Shown: positions 37,724-46,774 of the stretch, piece by piece | How positions within the stretch are numbered: the stretch's first letter is position 1 | How the letters are laid out: each line of letters opens with the position of its first letter | DNA from: Nocardioides sp. ChNu-153 | Lineage (GTDB): Bacteria; Actinomycetota; Actinomycetes; Propionibacteriales; Nocardioidaceae | NCBI RefSeq assembly: GCF_030466625.1 | Contig: NZ_JADEVT010000001.1 | Coordinates: forward strand, 310,001 to 374,000 | DNA length: 64,000 nt | Reading direction: 5' to 3' | The notes under the pieces: generated by a model | The model's input: the letters and a program-made list of their open reading frames with translations, nothing else | The model's database searches: none | Told to the model about the DNA's origin: nothing | Position numbers and translations under genes: made by a program

Positions 37724-38586
37724 CCCCGATCGACACCAGCAAGGGACGCGGCGCCGCCGCGTCGGACCGAGCCGGCCGGGACACCCCGGCCGGCTCGGGC
37801 CTCGCCCTCTCCCTGCGCGGGGTCGGCAAGCGGTTCGGCGCCGTCCAGGCGCTGGCGGACATCGACTTCCGCGTCGGCGCGGGTGAGGTCGTCGCGCTCG
37901 TCGGCGACAACGGCGCCGGCAAGTCGACCCTCGTCAAGATCATCTCGGGCGTCTACCAGCCCGACGGCGGCGAGATCGAGGTCGACGGACGCCGCGTGAG
38001 CATCAGCGGCCCGCGCGCCGCCCAGGGGCTCGGCATCGCGACGGTCTTCCAGGACCTCGCGCTGTGCGACAACCTCGACGTGGTCGCCAACCTCTTCCTG
38101 GGCCGCGAGCGCCGCCAGAGCGGCATCGTGCTCGACGAGGTCGGCATGGAGCAGGAGGCGTGGCGGCTGCTGCGCCGCCTCTCGGCGAAGATCCCGTCGG
38201 TGCGCATCCCGATCGCGTCGCTGTCCGGCGGGCAGCGCCAGACGGTCGCCATCGCGCGCAGCCTCGTCGGCGACCCCGGCATCGTGCTGCTCGACGAGCC
38301 CACCGCCGCGCTCGGCGTCGCCCAGACCGCGGAGGTGCTCGCCCTCGTACGGCGCCTGCGCGAGACCGGCCTCGGCGTGATCCTGGTCAGCCACAACATG
38401 TCCGACGTGCTCGCCGTCGCCGACCGCATCGAGGTGCTCCGCCTCGGTCGCAACGCCGCGAGCTTCGACGCCCGCGACGTCTCGATCGAGCAGCTCGTCG
38501 CCGCCATCACCGGTGCGAGCGACGAGGCCCGCAGCGGTCGCGACGACCTCGCGGCCACCCCGAACCCCGCAGGAGGGACGTCATGA
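37720..38586 (+). CDS. xylG: Sugar ABC transporter ATP-binding protein (XylG-like, single domain)
   Basis: 288 residues, GTG overlapping the binding-protein stop. Walker A GDNGAGKST, signature SLSGGQRQTVAIARSL and Walker B IVLLDEPTAALGV are intact. Unlike RbsA and Escherichia coli XylG it has one nucleotide-binding domain, as in Streptomyces XylG and FrcA, so it should act as a homodimer. The first 20 residues are an Ala/Gly-rich extension. Overlaps the permease gene by 4 nt. Confidence 0.9.
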   Translation: MTPIDTSKGRGAAASDRAGRDTPAGSGLALSLRGVGKRFGAVQALADIDFRVGAGEVVALVGDNGAGKSTLVKIISGVYQPDGGEIEVDGRRVSISGPRAAQGLGIATVFQDLALCDNLDVVANLFLGRERRQSGIVLDEVGMEQEAWRLLRRLSAKIPSVRIPIASLSGGQRQTVAIARSLVGDPGIVLLDEPTAALGVAQTAEVLALVRRLRETGLGVILVSHNMSDVLAVADRIEVLRLGRNAASFDARDVSIEQLVAAITGASDEARSGRDDLAATPNPAGGTS

Positions 38587-39812
38587 CGGTCGCCGCCGAC
38601 CTCGCCGACGAGCGGCTCGTCCGCAGCAAGGGCCTCGCCGGGGCCGTCGACGTCGTGTGGCGCCGCCTGCGCGGCGGCGACCTCGGCAGCCTGCCGGTCG
38701 TGGTCGGCCTCGCGATCATCTGCGTGGTCTTCTACAGCCTCGAGCCGCGCTTCCTGTCGTCGTTCTCGCTCGTCAACATCCTGACCTACGCCGCACCGGT
38801 CGGGATCATCGCGCTGGGCATCGTGCTCGTCCTGCTGCTCGGCGAGATCGACCTGTCCGTCGGCTCGGTCTCGGGCATGGGCGCCGCCGTCATGTCGGTG
38901 CTCGTCGTGCGCGAGAGCCAGTCGGTGCTCGTGGGCCTCCTCGCCGGCATCGGCGTGGGCGTCCTCGTGGGCCTCGTCTACGCGCTGCTGTTCACGAAGC
39001 TCGGCATCCCGAGCTTCGTGTTCTCCCTCGGTGGCCTCCTCGGCTTCCAGGGCGTGCTGCTCTACCTGCTGGGCAGCGAGGGCACGATCAACCTGCCCAG
39101 CGACTCGGGGCTCATCGAGTTCACCCGGTTCAGCCACCTGACGGGGGCGGCGGCGTACGCGCTGGTCGCCGGGGTCGTCGCGCTGTACGTGCTGGGCGGG
39201 CTGTGGACCATCCGCCAGCGCAAGCGCGCGGAGCTGTCCGCGCCGTCGGTGGTGGGCCTCGCGGTCAAGGCCGCGCTGCTCGCAGCCGGCCTGGCGGGGC
39301 TGACCTACTACCTGGGCATCGACCGCGGCTGGAGCTACCTGTTCCTGCTCTTCGTGGCCCTGGTCGTGCTCATGGACCTGGCGCTGCGCCGTACGCGGTG
39401 GGGGCGCCACGTCTTCGCGGTGGGCGGCAACGAGGAGGCGGCGCGCCGCTCGGGCGTCAAGGTCACCCGCATCTACGTGTCGGTCTTCGTGCTCACCTCG
39501 ACGCTCGCCGCCCTCGGCGGCGTGCTCGGGGCGGGGCTCCAGACGTCGGTCTCCCAGGCGACCGGCACGACGGACACGAACCTGACGGCCATCGCGGCCG
39601 CCGTCATCGGCGGCACGAGCCTCTTCGGTGGCCGCGGGTCGGCGTACGCGGCGCTTCTCGGCATCATCGTGCTGCAGGCCATCCAGTCGGGCCTCAACAT
39701 CGTGGGCGTCGACTCGTCGGTGCGCTTCATGGTCACGGGCGCGGTGCTGCTGCTCGCGGTCGCCATCGACTCGGTGGCGCGGCGGGCCCGCTCCTCCAGC
39801 GGACGCGGCTAG
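38583..39812 (+). CDS. xylH: Sugar ABC transporter permease (XylH-like)
   Basis: 409 residues, ATG overlapping the ATPase stop. About ten transmembrane segments from residue 42 on; the family segment LLLGEIDLSVGSVSG and the docking loop GRHVFAVGGNEEAARRSGV are clear, as is the GGTSLFGGRGS motif near the end. It forms the pore for the imported pentose. A 7-bp hairpin 31 nt downstream probably ends the operon. Confidence 0.9.
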   Translation: MTVAADLADERLVRSKGLAGAVDVVWRRLRGGDLGSLPVVVGLAIICVVFYSLEPRFLSSFSLVNILTYAAPVGIIALGIVLVLLLGEIDLSVGSVSGMGAAVMSVLVVRESQSVLVGLLAGIGVGVLVGLVYALLFTKLGIPSFVFSLGGLLGFQGVLLYLLGSEGTINLPSDSGLIEFTRFSHLTGAAAYALVAGVVALYVLGGLWTIRQRKRAELSAPSVVGLAVKAALLAAGLAGLTYYLGIDRGWSYLFLLFVALVVLMDLALRRTRWGRHVFAVGGNEEAARRSGVKVTRIYVSVFVLTSTLAALGGVLGAGLQTSVSQATGTTDTNLTAIAAAVIGGTSLFGGRGSAYAALLGIIVLQAIQSGLNIVGVDSSVRFMVTGAVLLLAVAIDSVARRARSSSGRG

Positions 39813-39842
39813 CCGGGCACGACCCGGCACCCACCCGGCCGA

Positions 39843-39860
39843 ACGGCCCGACGGGGCCGT
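39843..39860 (+). terminator. Terminator-like hairpin after the sugar importer operon
   Basis: ACGGCCC-GACG-GGGCCGT, a perfect 7-bp stem with 4-nt loop, lies between xylH and the P450 gene. No T-run. Confidence 0.5.
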
Positions 39861-39930
39861 CACCTCCACGACGCGGCGATTCCACGCCGTCGTCGTGCGG
39901 TGGCGGCCCCGTTTCCGTCAGACTGACCCG

Positions 39931-41238
39931 GTGACGACTTTGATCGGGACGCTGGGCGCCGTGCGCTCGCGCGTCCTCGGGGGACTTCGGGGCGTGGTGC
40001 TGCGCCAGGCGGCGGGGCGCATGGACCTCTCACGCATCGACAAGGTGCCGGCCTCGCTGGGCTGGCCGCTGACGCGCGACGGCATCGAGCCGCCCGCGCG
40101 GCTGGACGAGATGCGGGCCGAGGCGCCGGTGCAGCGGCTGACGACCTTCCTCGGCATGAACGTGTGGCTGGTGACCGGCTTCGACGCGGCGCACGAGGTG
40201 CTGACCGACCGGTCGTCGTACTCGACCGACATCCGCCCGTACGTCGGCAAGGCCGGCGCCGCGGACGGCGACATCGGCGGCCTCGGGTTCACCGACCCGC
40301 CCGACCACACGCGGCTGCGCAAGTTCCTCACGCCCGAGTTCACCCGCCGGCGGCTGCAGCGCCTCGAGCCGCTGGTCGACAAGATCGTGGCCCGCCAGCT
40401 CGACGAGATCGAGGAGGCGGCCCGCGCCGCCGAGGACGGCGTCGTCGACCTCGTGCCGCTCTTCAGCTTCCCGGTGCCCTTCCTCGTGATCTGCGAACTG
40501 CTGGGCCTGCCCGACGAGCGCCGCGAGACCTTCCGCGAGCTGGGCTCGGCGCGCTTCGACATCTCCGGCGGGGGGTACGGCGCGTTCGGCGCCATCTCCG
40601 GCTCCCGGGAGTTCCTCCTCGCCGAGACGGCGCGCCAGCGGACCGACCCGGGCCCGGGCCTCATCGGCCAGATCATCCGCGACTTCGGCGACGACATCAG
40701 CGACTACGACCTCGGCGGCCTCGCCGACGGCGCCTTCACCGGCGGCATGGAGACGAGCGCCGGCATGCTGGCGCTCGGCACGGCGGTGCTGGTCGAGAAC
40801 GGCGGCACCTGGCAGTCGTTGGTCGACGCGACCGCCGACGTCGACGCGGTCGTGGAGGAGCTGCTGCGCTACCTCTCGGTCGTGCAGGTCGCCTTCCCGC
40901 GGTTCGCGACGACCGACGTCGTCGTGGCCGGCCAGCAGGTCCGCAAGGGCGACGTCGTGATGGTGCACCTGCCCGCCGCCGACCGCGACCCCGCCTTCGG
41001 TGCCTGCCCGATGGGCTTCGACCCGGGCCGCCCGGCCAAGTCGCACCTCGCCTTCGGGCACGGCATCCACCGCTGCGTGGGCGCCGAGCTCGCCCGCATG
41101 GAGCTGCGCAAGGCCTACCCGGCGCTCGCCGAGCGCTTCCCGCGCATGGCGCTCGTGGAGGGCACCGACGGGCTCGAGACGTTCGACGCCTCGATCGTGT
41201 TCGGCGTCGAGCGCCTGCTGGTGCGCCCCCTGGGCTAG
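39931..41238 (+). CDS. Cytochrome P450
   Basis: 435 residues from GTG 39931; a CAGACT box ends 6 nt before, suggesting a leaderless start. Heme-binding Cys382 is in FGHGIHRCVGAELARME, the ExxR motif is EELLRY, and the I-helix reads FTGGMETSAGML in place of the usual AGxDT. It is a soluble class I bacterial P450, needing ferredoxin and reductase from elsewhere since none is adjacent. It hydroxylates an unidentified small molecule. Its 3' end runs into a 12-bp tandem repeat shared with the convergent fbiC gene. Confidence 0.92.
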   Translation: MTTLIGTLGAVRSRVLGGLRGVVLRQAAGRMDLSRIDKVPASLGWPLTRDGIEPPARLDEMRAEAPVQRLTTFLGMNVWLVTGFDAAHEVLTDRSSYSTDIRPYVGKAGAADGDIGGLGFTDPPDHTRLRKFLTPEFTRRRLQRLEPLVDKIVARQLDEIEEAARAAEDGVVDLVPLFSFPVPFLVICELLGLPDERRETFRELGSARFDISGGGYGAFGAISGSREFLLAETARQRTDPGPGLIGQIIRDFGDDISDYDLGGLADGAFTGGMETSAGMLALGTAVLVENGGTWQSLVDATADVDAVVEELLRYLSVVQVAFPRFATTDVVVAGQQVRKGDVVMVHLPAADRDPAFGACPMGFDPGRPAKSHLAFGHGIHRCVGAELARMELRKAYPALAERFPRMALVEGTDGLETFDASIVFGVERLLVRPLG

Positions 41239-41277
41239 CTCCTGGGCTAGTTCCTGGGCTAGTTCCTGGGCTGGTAC
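41230..41277. repeat. 12-bp tandem repeat (four copies) across the ends of the P450 and fbiC genes
   Basis: The unit is ctgggctagttc: copies at 41230, 41242, 41254 and 41266, the first with ct for tt and the last ending ctggtac. Each complete copy contains TAG on the plus strand in the P450 frame, and its complement gives TAG in the fbiC frame, so both genes have back-up stops. Unit length keeps frame. Confidence 0.85.
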
Positions 41278-43841
41278 GTCGTGCCGCGCTGCACGACCGG
41301 TCGGTCGATGCCCGCGCCGATGTCGACGAGCTCGGCGACGGTCTTGGCCGAGCCGTGCTCCGAGCCGGCCATGCGGGAGATCGTCTCCTCCATGAGCGTG
41401 CCGCCGAGGTCGTTGGCACCGGCCTGCAGCATCCGCCGGGTGCCCTCGACGCCCAGCTTCACCCAGCTCGTCTGGATGTTGTCGACGCGCCCGTGCAGCA
41501 GGATGCGGGCCACCGCGTGCACGGCGAGGTTGTCGCGCAGGCTCGGGCCGGGGCGGGCGACGCCGGCGAGGTAGATCGGCGCGGAGGAGTGCACGAACGG
41601 CAGGGGCACGAACTCGGTGAACCCGCCGTACCCGTGCTCGCGCGCCGCGTCCTGGATGCCCGACAGCACCCGCAGGTGGCCGATCCAGTGGCGCGGGTTG
41701 TCGACGTGGCCGTACATCATCGTGCTCGTCGTCGGGATGCCCACGCGGTGCGCGGTGGAGATGATCTCGACCCACGTCGCTGTCGGCAGCTTGCCCTTGG
41801 TGAGGATCCAGCGGACCTCGTCGTCGAGGATCTCCGCCGCGGTGCCGGGGATGGAGTCGAGGCCGGACTCGCGGGCCTTGATGAGGAAGTCCTCGAAGGA
41901 CAGCCCGGTGCGGGTCGAGCCGTTGAGCACCTCCATCGGGCTGAAGGCGTGCACGTGCATCTGCGGCACCCGCGCCTTCACCGCGGCCGCGATGTCGAAG
42001 TACGCCGTGCCCGGCAGCTGCGGGTCGATGCCGCCCTGCATGCAGACCTCGGTGGCGCCGAGCTCCCACGCCTCCTGGGCGCGGTCGGCGACCTGGTCGA
42101 GCGACAGCGAGTAGGCGTCGGCGTCGGTGCGGCGCTGGGCGAAGGCGCAGAAGCGGCAACCGACGTAGCAGACGTTGGTGAAGTTGATGTTCCGGTTCAC
42201 CACGTAGGTGACGTCGTCGCCGACGGTGGTGCGCCGCAGGTCGTCGGCGAGCGCGCAGACCTCGTCGAGCAGCGCGCCCTCGGCGGTGACGAGGGTCAGC
42301 GCGTGCGCGTCCGAGAGGCCACCGGGGTCGCGCACGGCGGCGGCGAGCGCCTCGCGGCCGGCGGCCAGGTTGACCGCCGGGGCGACGGGCGCGGCGGCGG
42401 GCACCGCGGCGCCGTCGGCGGCGCGCCGGACGGCGGCCCAGTCGCCGTACACGGTGTCGAAGTCGCTGCGCCGGTCCTCGGTGCGCCCCGTGGAGTCGAC
42501 CTCGGTGTGGAGGTCCACCCGCCCGAAGCCCGACTCCTCGAGCGAGGGGTCCGGCTCCTGCCAGGGGCGGCCGACCGGCCGCACCCCCGGTACGGCGAGC
42601 CCCGCCCGCGCGGGGTCGTCGCCGCCGGCGTCGGCCAGGGCCGCGACGTGCCCGGCGACGCGGGGGTCGATCCACGGCTCCTCGCGGGCCAGCGCGCCCA
42701 CGACGTACTCGGGGTGGACCGTCAGGCGCGGCTCGAGGGTGAGCCCGCAGGCCGCGGTGACGTCGCGCAGCCGCTCGAGGGAGGGCCAGGGGCGCTCCGG
42801 GTTGACGTGGTCGGGCGTGAGGGGCGAGACCCCGCCCCAGTCGTCCACGCCGGCGCCCAGCAGGGCCCGGCACTCGGCGAGGTCGACGAGGTTGGGCGGC
42901 GCCTGCACGCGGGCCTTCGGGCCGAGGAGCACGCGGGTGACGGCGATGGCCGCGCGGTACTCGTCGAGCCCGAGGTCGTCGGTGTGGCGCATGGCGGTGT
43001 CGGGCTTCGCGCGGAAGTTCTGCACGATCACCTCCTGCACGTGCCCGTAGGCGCGGGAGACCTGCCGCAGCGCGAAGATCGTGTCGGCGCGCTCGGCGAG
43101 GGTCTCGCCGATGCCGACGAGCAGGCCGGTGGTGAAGGGGATGGCGAGGCGGCCGGCGTCCTCGAGGGTCCGCAGCCGCACGGCCGGGTCCTTGTCGGGG
43201 GAGCCGTGGTGGGCCTCGCCGCGCGTCTCGAACAGCCGGCGGGAGGTGGTCTCCAGCATCATCCCCATCGAGGGGGCGACGGGCTTGAGCCGGTTCATCT
43301 CCTCCCAGCTCATGACGCCGGGGTTGAGGTGGGGCAGCAGCCCCGTCTCCTCCAGCACGTGCACCGCCATGGCGCGCACGTAGGCGAGCGTGGAGTCGTA
43401 GCCCTGCTCGTCGAGCCACTCCTGCGCCTCGGGCCAGCGGTCCTCGGGGCGGTCACCGAGGGTGAAGAGCGCCTCGAGGCAGCCCAGCTCGGCGCCCTCC
43501 CGGGCGATGGCGAGGATCTCGTCGGGGGAGAGGTACGGCGCGCGCCCCTCCCGCGCCGCCTGCTTCGGCGTCTCCACGAAGGTGCAGTAGTGGCAGCGGT
43601 CGCGGCACAGCCGGGTGACGGGGATGAAGACCTTGGGGGAGTAGGTGACGACGCCGGGCCGGCCGGCCTCGACCAGCCCGGCGTCGCGCACCCGGGCGGC
43701 GACGGCGCAGAGCCGGTCCAGCTCCTCGCCGGTCGCCGCCAGGAGCGCCGTCGCCTCCGCCGCGTCCAGGCTCGCCCCGCGCTCCGCGCGGACCAGCGCG
43801 CGGCGTACCTGCTGGGGGCTGGGCGCGTCGGGAGAGGTCAC
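41259..43841 (-). CDS. fbiC: FO synthase, bifunctional CofG/CofH (FbiC)
   Basis: 860 residues. Two radical SAM halves: N-terminal CofG with Cys79, Cys83, Cys86 ([13 protein letters not shown]), and C-terminal CofH with Cys558, Cys562, Cys565 ([12 protein letters not shown]). It joins tyrosine with the diaminouracil precursor to give the deazaflavin FO of coenzyme F420, so the organism uses F420. The order CofG-CofH in one chain is the actinobacterial form. GTG start with TAGGCT on the minus strand 6 nt before: leaderless. It is preceded on the same strand by an acyl-CoA dehydrogenase gene of no obvious relation. Confidence 0.95.
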   Translation of the reverse strand: MTSPDAPSPQQVRRALVRAERGASLDAAEATALLAATGEELDRLCAVAARVRDAGLVEAGRPGVVTYSPKVFIPVTRLCRDRCHYCTFVETPKQAAREGRAPYLSPDEILAIAREGAELGCLEALFTLGDRPEDRWPEAQEWLDEQGYDSTLAYVRAMAVHVLEETGLLPHLNPGVMSWEEMNRLKPVAPSMGMMLETTSRRLFETRGEAHHGSPDKDPAVRLRTLEDAGRLAIPFTTGLLVGIGETLAERADTIFALRQVSRAYGHVQEVIVQNFRAKPDTAMRHTDDLGLDEYRAAIAVTRVLLGPKARVQAPPNLVDLAECRALLGAGVDDWGGVSPLTPDHVNPERPWPSLERLRDVTAACGLTLEPRLTVHPEYVVGALAREEPWIDPRVAGHVAALADAGGDDPARAGLAVPGVRPVGRPWQEPDPSLEESGFGRVDLHTEVDSTGRTEDRRSDFDTVYGDWAAVRRAADGAAVPAAAPVAPAVNLAAGREALAAAVRDPGGLSDAHALTLVTAEGALLDEVCALADDLRRTTVGDDVTYVVNRNINFTNVCYVGCRFCAFAQRRTDADAYSLSLDQVADRAQEAWELGATEVCMQGGIDPQLPGTAYFDIAAAVKARVPQMHVHAFSPMEVLNGSTRTGLSFEDFLIKARESGLDSIPGTAAEILDDEVRWILTKGKLPTATWVEIISTAHRVGIPTTSTMMYGHVDNPRHWIGHLRVLSGIQDAAREHGYGGFTEFVPLPFVHSSAPIYLAGVARPGPSLRDNLAVHAVARILLHGRVDNIQTSWVKLGVEGTRRMLQAGANDLGGTLMEETISRMAGSEHGSAKTVAELVDIGAGIDRPVVQRGTTYQPRN

Positions 43842-43847
43842 CGTCGC

Positions 43848-43853
43848 AGCCTA
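43848..43853 (-). promoter_or_regulatory. -10 box (TAGGCT) for leaderless fbiC
   Basis: On the minus strand TAGGCT ends 6 nt before the GTG at 43841, within the 47-nt gap to the upstream dehydrogenase gene, giving fbiC its own promoter. Confidence 0.6.
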
Positions 43854-43888
43854 GACCTCGCCGCGAACCATGCTCATGGTGCGCAGGA

Positions 43889-45043
43889 TCACAGGCCGAG
43901 CATGCGGCCGATGATCTCCTTCTGGATCTCGGTCGTGCCGCCGTAGATCGTCTGGATGCGGCTGTCCACGAAGGCCTTGGCGATGGGGTACTCCATCATG
44001 TAGCCGTAGCCGCCGTGCAGCTGGACGCCGATGTCGGCGAGCTTGGTCTGCAGCTCGGTGGTCCACCACTTGGCCATCGACGCGAGCTGGGTGTCGACCT
44101 CGCCGCGGTTGAGCTTGAGCACCGTGTCGTTGAGGAAGACGCGGGCGATGTGCACCTCGGTCGCCATCTCGGCGAGGGTGAAGCGCGTGTTCTGGAACTT
44201 GCTGATGGGGCGGCCGAACGCCTCGCGCTCCTTCACGTAGTCGAGGCAGATCGCCAGGATGTGCTCGCACGCGGCGACGGCGATGGCGGCGATGGAGACG
44301 CGCTCGCGCGGCAGGTTCACCATCAGCGAGATGAAGCCGGAGCCCTCCTCGCCGAGCAGGTTCTCCTTCGGGACCACGACGTTGTCGAAGAACAGCTCGG
44401 CCGTGTCCTGCGCCTTCATGCCGACCTTGTCGAGGTTGCGGCCGCGGGAGAAGCCCTCGGCGCCGCTCTCGACGACGAGCAGGCTGATGCCCTGCGCGCC
44501 CGCGTCGGGGTCGGTGCGCGCGACCACGACGACGAGGTCGGCCATGATCCCGTTGGAGATGAAGGTCTTCGAGCCGTTGAGCACGTAGTGGTCGCCCTTG
44601 TCGACCGCGCTCGTGCGGATGCCCTGGAGGTCCGAGCCGGCGCCGGGCTCGGTCATCGCGATCGCGGTGACGATGTCGCCGGAGACGCAACCGGGCAGCC
44701 AGCGCTCCTTCTGCTCCTGCGTGCCGAGGGCGAGCAGGTAGGGGACGATGATGTCGTTGTGCAGCGGGAAGCCCAGCCCGCTCGCGCCGACGCGGCTGAT
44801 CTCCTCGGCGACGACCATGTTGTAGCGGAAGTCGTCGAGCCCGAGGCCGCCGAACTCCTCCGGCACGTCGAAGGAGAGCAGGCCGGTCGCGCCCGCCTTG
44901 CGCCAGACCTCGCGGTCGACGATGCCGGCGGCCTCCCACTTCTCGTGGTGCGGCACGACCTCCTTCTCGAGGAAGGCGCGGACCGTCCCGCGGAAGTCCT
45001 CGTGCTCGGTCTCGAGGATGTCGGCGGCGGAGGCGAGGGGCAT
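43889..45043 (-). CDS. Acyl-CoA dehydrogenase (isovaleryl/long-chain type catalytic site)
   Basis: 384 residues. FAD segments MTEPGAGSDLQG and FISNG are present and the end reads QTIYGGTTEIQKEIIGRMLGL. The Glu of YEGT in short- and medium-chain enzymes is absent; Glu247 in NLPRERVSIAA sits where isovaleryl- and long-chain enzymes place the catalytic base. It is divergent from a MerR regulator with duplicated operators, a common pair for branched or fatty acyl catabolism in actinobacteria. AAGGAGCCCC precedes the ATG. Confidence 0.9.
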   Translation of the reverse strand: MPLASAADILETEHEDFRGTVRAFLEKEVVPHHEKWEAAGIVDREVWRKAGATGLLSFDVPEEFGGLGLDDFRYNMVVAEEISRVGASGLGFPLHNDIIVPYLLALGTQEQKERWLPGCVSGDIVTAIAMTEPGAGSDLQGIRTSAVDKGDHYVLNGSKTFISNGIMADLVVVVARTDPDAGAQGISLLVVESGAEGFSRGRNLDKVGMKAQDTAELFFDNVVVPKENLLGEEGSGFISLMVNLPRERVSIAAIAVAACEHILAICLDYVKEREAFGRPISKFQNTRFTLAEMATEVHIARVFLNDTVLKLNRGEVDTQLASMAKWWTTELQTKLADIGVQLHGGYGYMMEYPIAKAFVDSRIQTIYGGTTEIQKEIIGRMLGL

Positions 45044-45082
45044 GGAGGGGCTCCTTGGGCGCGGTGACGAGGGCGTCAGAAC

Positions 45083-45114
45083 ATGACACCCTTACTGTGA
45101 CAGCGAAACTGTCA
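45083..45114. promoter_or_regulatory. MerR operator region A (two overlapping palindromes)
   Basis: TGACACCCTTACTGTGA (45084-45100, one arm mismatch) and TGACAG-CGAAA-CTGTCA (45098-45114, perfect) overlap by 3 bp. They lie 40-71 nt before the dehydrogenase start codon. The block 45083-45103 matches operator B at 18 of 21 positions. Confidence 0.7.
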
Positions 45115-45166
45115 GGGAGCAAGCGGGGCGGGGAGCCGGCCCGCGCGGCGGATTGCCCCGACCTCG

Positions 45167-45187
45167 ATGACAGCCCTACTGTCACAG
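45167..45187. promoter_or_regulatory. MerR operator B with the MerR -10 box
   Basis: TGACAG-CCCTA-CTGTCA is a perfect 6-bp inverted repeat (45168-45184). It contains TACTGT (45177-45182), which ends 7 nt before the GTG start of the MerR gene and so is its probable -10 box. Binding here would directly autoregulate the gene. Confidence 0.7.
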
Positions 45188-45189
45188 TC

Positions 45190-45936
45190 GTGACCGCCAT
45201 CCCCGAGCGCCCCGAGCACCACGACCCCGACGGCGCCACCCTGACGATCGACGAGCTGTCGGCGCGGGCGGGCACGACGGTGCGCACGACGCGCTACTAC
45301 GCGAGCCTCGGCCTCATCCCCCCGCCGGAGCGGCGCGGGCGGGTCGCCTACTACGGCGACGTCCACCTCGCCCGGCTCGAGATGGTGCGGGCGCTGCAGG
45401 ACCACGGCTTCACGCTGCAGGCCATCGAGCGCTACCTCGCGTCGGTCTCGAGCGAGGCCACGACGGAGGAGCTCGCCCTGCAGCGCGCGATGCTCACCTC
45501 CTGGACCACCGAGCCCCCCGAGCGCCTCACCCGCCGCCAGCTCGAGAAGCGCGCGGGCCGCCGCCTGGAGGACGAGGAGGTCGAGGTGCTCGTGCAGGTG
45601 CGGGCGGTCGAGGTCGAGCCGGGCACGGACCGGTACGTCGTGCTGGCCGGCTTCGCGCTGGGGCTCGAGATGCTGTCGCTCGACATCCCCATCACCAGCG
45701 TCATCGAGGCCACCGAGACCATCGAGCGGCACATGGAGTCGCTGGCCGACGAGCTCACCGAGATCCTGCGCACCCAGGTCGTGCGGCCCTTCCGCGCCGA
45801 GCAGCACACGCCCGAGGAGGCCGCGCGGATGGAGCGCACCGTCTCCGCGCTGCGCCGCATCACCCTCGAGGGCGTCGTCGTCGGCTTCCAGCGGGCCGCC
45901 AACCAGGTCATCGAGCGGTCGTTGCGGCGTCGCTGA
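45190..45936 (+). CDS. MerR-family transcriptional regulator
   Basis: 248 residues from GTG 45190, chosen because TACTGT ends 7 nt before; the longer frame back to 45055 would cross the operators. The MerR winged helix spans about 15-80 ([42 protein letters not shown] in outline). The C-terminal part ([29 protein letters not shown]) is helical and resembles the effector domain of MerR regulators next to acyl-CoA genes. No metal-binding cysteines, so an organic or acyl-CoA ligand is likelier. Confidence 0.88.
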   Translation: MTAIPERPEHHDPDGATLTIDELSARAGTTVRTTRYYASLGLIPPPERRGRVAYYGDVHLARLEMVRALQDHGFTLQAIERYLASVSSEATTEELALQRAMLTSWTTEPPERLTRRQLEKRAGRRLEDEEVEVLVQVRAVEVEPGTDRYVVLAGFALGLEMLSLDIPITSVIEATETIERHMESLADELTEILRTQVVRPFRAEQHTPEEAARMERTVSALRRITLEGVVVGFQRAANQVIERSLRRR

Positions 45937-45962
45937 GCGCCGGGGCGCGCGATGATGGCGTC

Positions 45963-46757
45963 ATGACCGACCGCGCTCCGATCCACACCTGGCTGACCGA
46001 CATGGACGGGGTGCTCGTCCACGAGGAGGAGCCCATCCCCGGGGCGTCGGACTTCATCGCCGCCCTGCAGGCGTCGGGGCGCGAGTTCCTCGTGCTGACC
46101 AACAACTCGATCTTCACCCCGCGCGACCTGCGCGCCCGGCTGCTCGGCAGCGGCATCGACATCCCCGAGCACCGCATCTGGACCTCCGCGCTCGCGACGG
46201 CGCAGTTCCTGCTCGACCAGCGGCCGGGGGGCACGGCGTACGTCGTGGGGGAGGCGGGGCTGACCACGGCGCTGCACGACGTGGGCTACGTGCAGACCGA
46301 CCGCGACCCCGACTACGTCGTGCTGGGGGAGACGCGGACCTACTCCTTCGAGGCGATCACGCGGGCCATCCGGCTCATCGAGGGCGGCTCGCGCTTCATC
46401 GCGACCAACCCCGACCCGAGCGGGCCCAGCCAGCAGGGCAAGCTGCCCGCGACCGGTGCCGTGGCCGCGCTCATCACGGCGGCGACGGGCCGGCGGCCCT
46501 ACTACGTGGGCAAGCCGAACTCGCTGATGATGCGCAGCGCGCTCAACCGGCTCGAGGCGCACTCGGAGACGACGGTGATGATCGGCGACCGCATGGACAC
46601 CGACATCGTCGCGGGCCTCGAGGCGGGCCTGCGCACCGTGCTCGTCATGACCGGCTCGACCACGCGCGCACAGGTCGAGGACTTCCCCTACCGCCCCACC
46701 CGCGTCGAGGAGTCCATCGCCGACCTCGTGCGCATGGTGGAGGAGGGCACGCTCTAG
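45963..46757 (+). CDS. HAD-IIA family hydrolase (NagD-like phosphatase)
   Basis: 264 residues. Asp13 and Asp15 ([18 protein letters not shown]) are the nucleophile and acid; [13 protein letters not shown] (Lys) and [13 protein letters not shown] complete the four HAD motifs, with a type IIA cap between. It dephosphorylates small phosphates such as nucleotides or sugar phosphates. GATGAT ends 6 nt before the ATG and may be a weak -10 for a leaderless start. It is convergent with the large repeat protein. Confidence 0.92.
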   Translation: MTDRAPIHTWLTDMDGVLVHEEEPIPGASDFIAALQASGREFLVLTNNSIFTPRDLRARLLGSGIDIPEHRIWTSALATAQFLLDQRPGGTAYVVGEAGLTTALHDVGYVQTDRDPDYVVLGETRTYSFEAITRAIRLIEGGSRFIATNPDPSGPSQQGKLPATGAVAALITAATGRRPYYVGKPNSLMMRSALNRLEAHSETTVMIGDRMDTDIVAGLEAGLRTVLVMTGSTTRAQVEDFPYRPTRVEESIADLVRMVEEGTL

Positions 46758-46774
46758 CCCGGCCCGACGCCCGG

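Noticed and set aside
40030-43419. 1129-residue and 1260-residue frames around the P450 and fbiC genes
   Set aside because: Arg/Ala/Gly-rich out-of-frame translations of well-identified genes.
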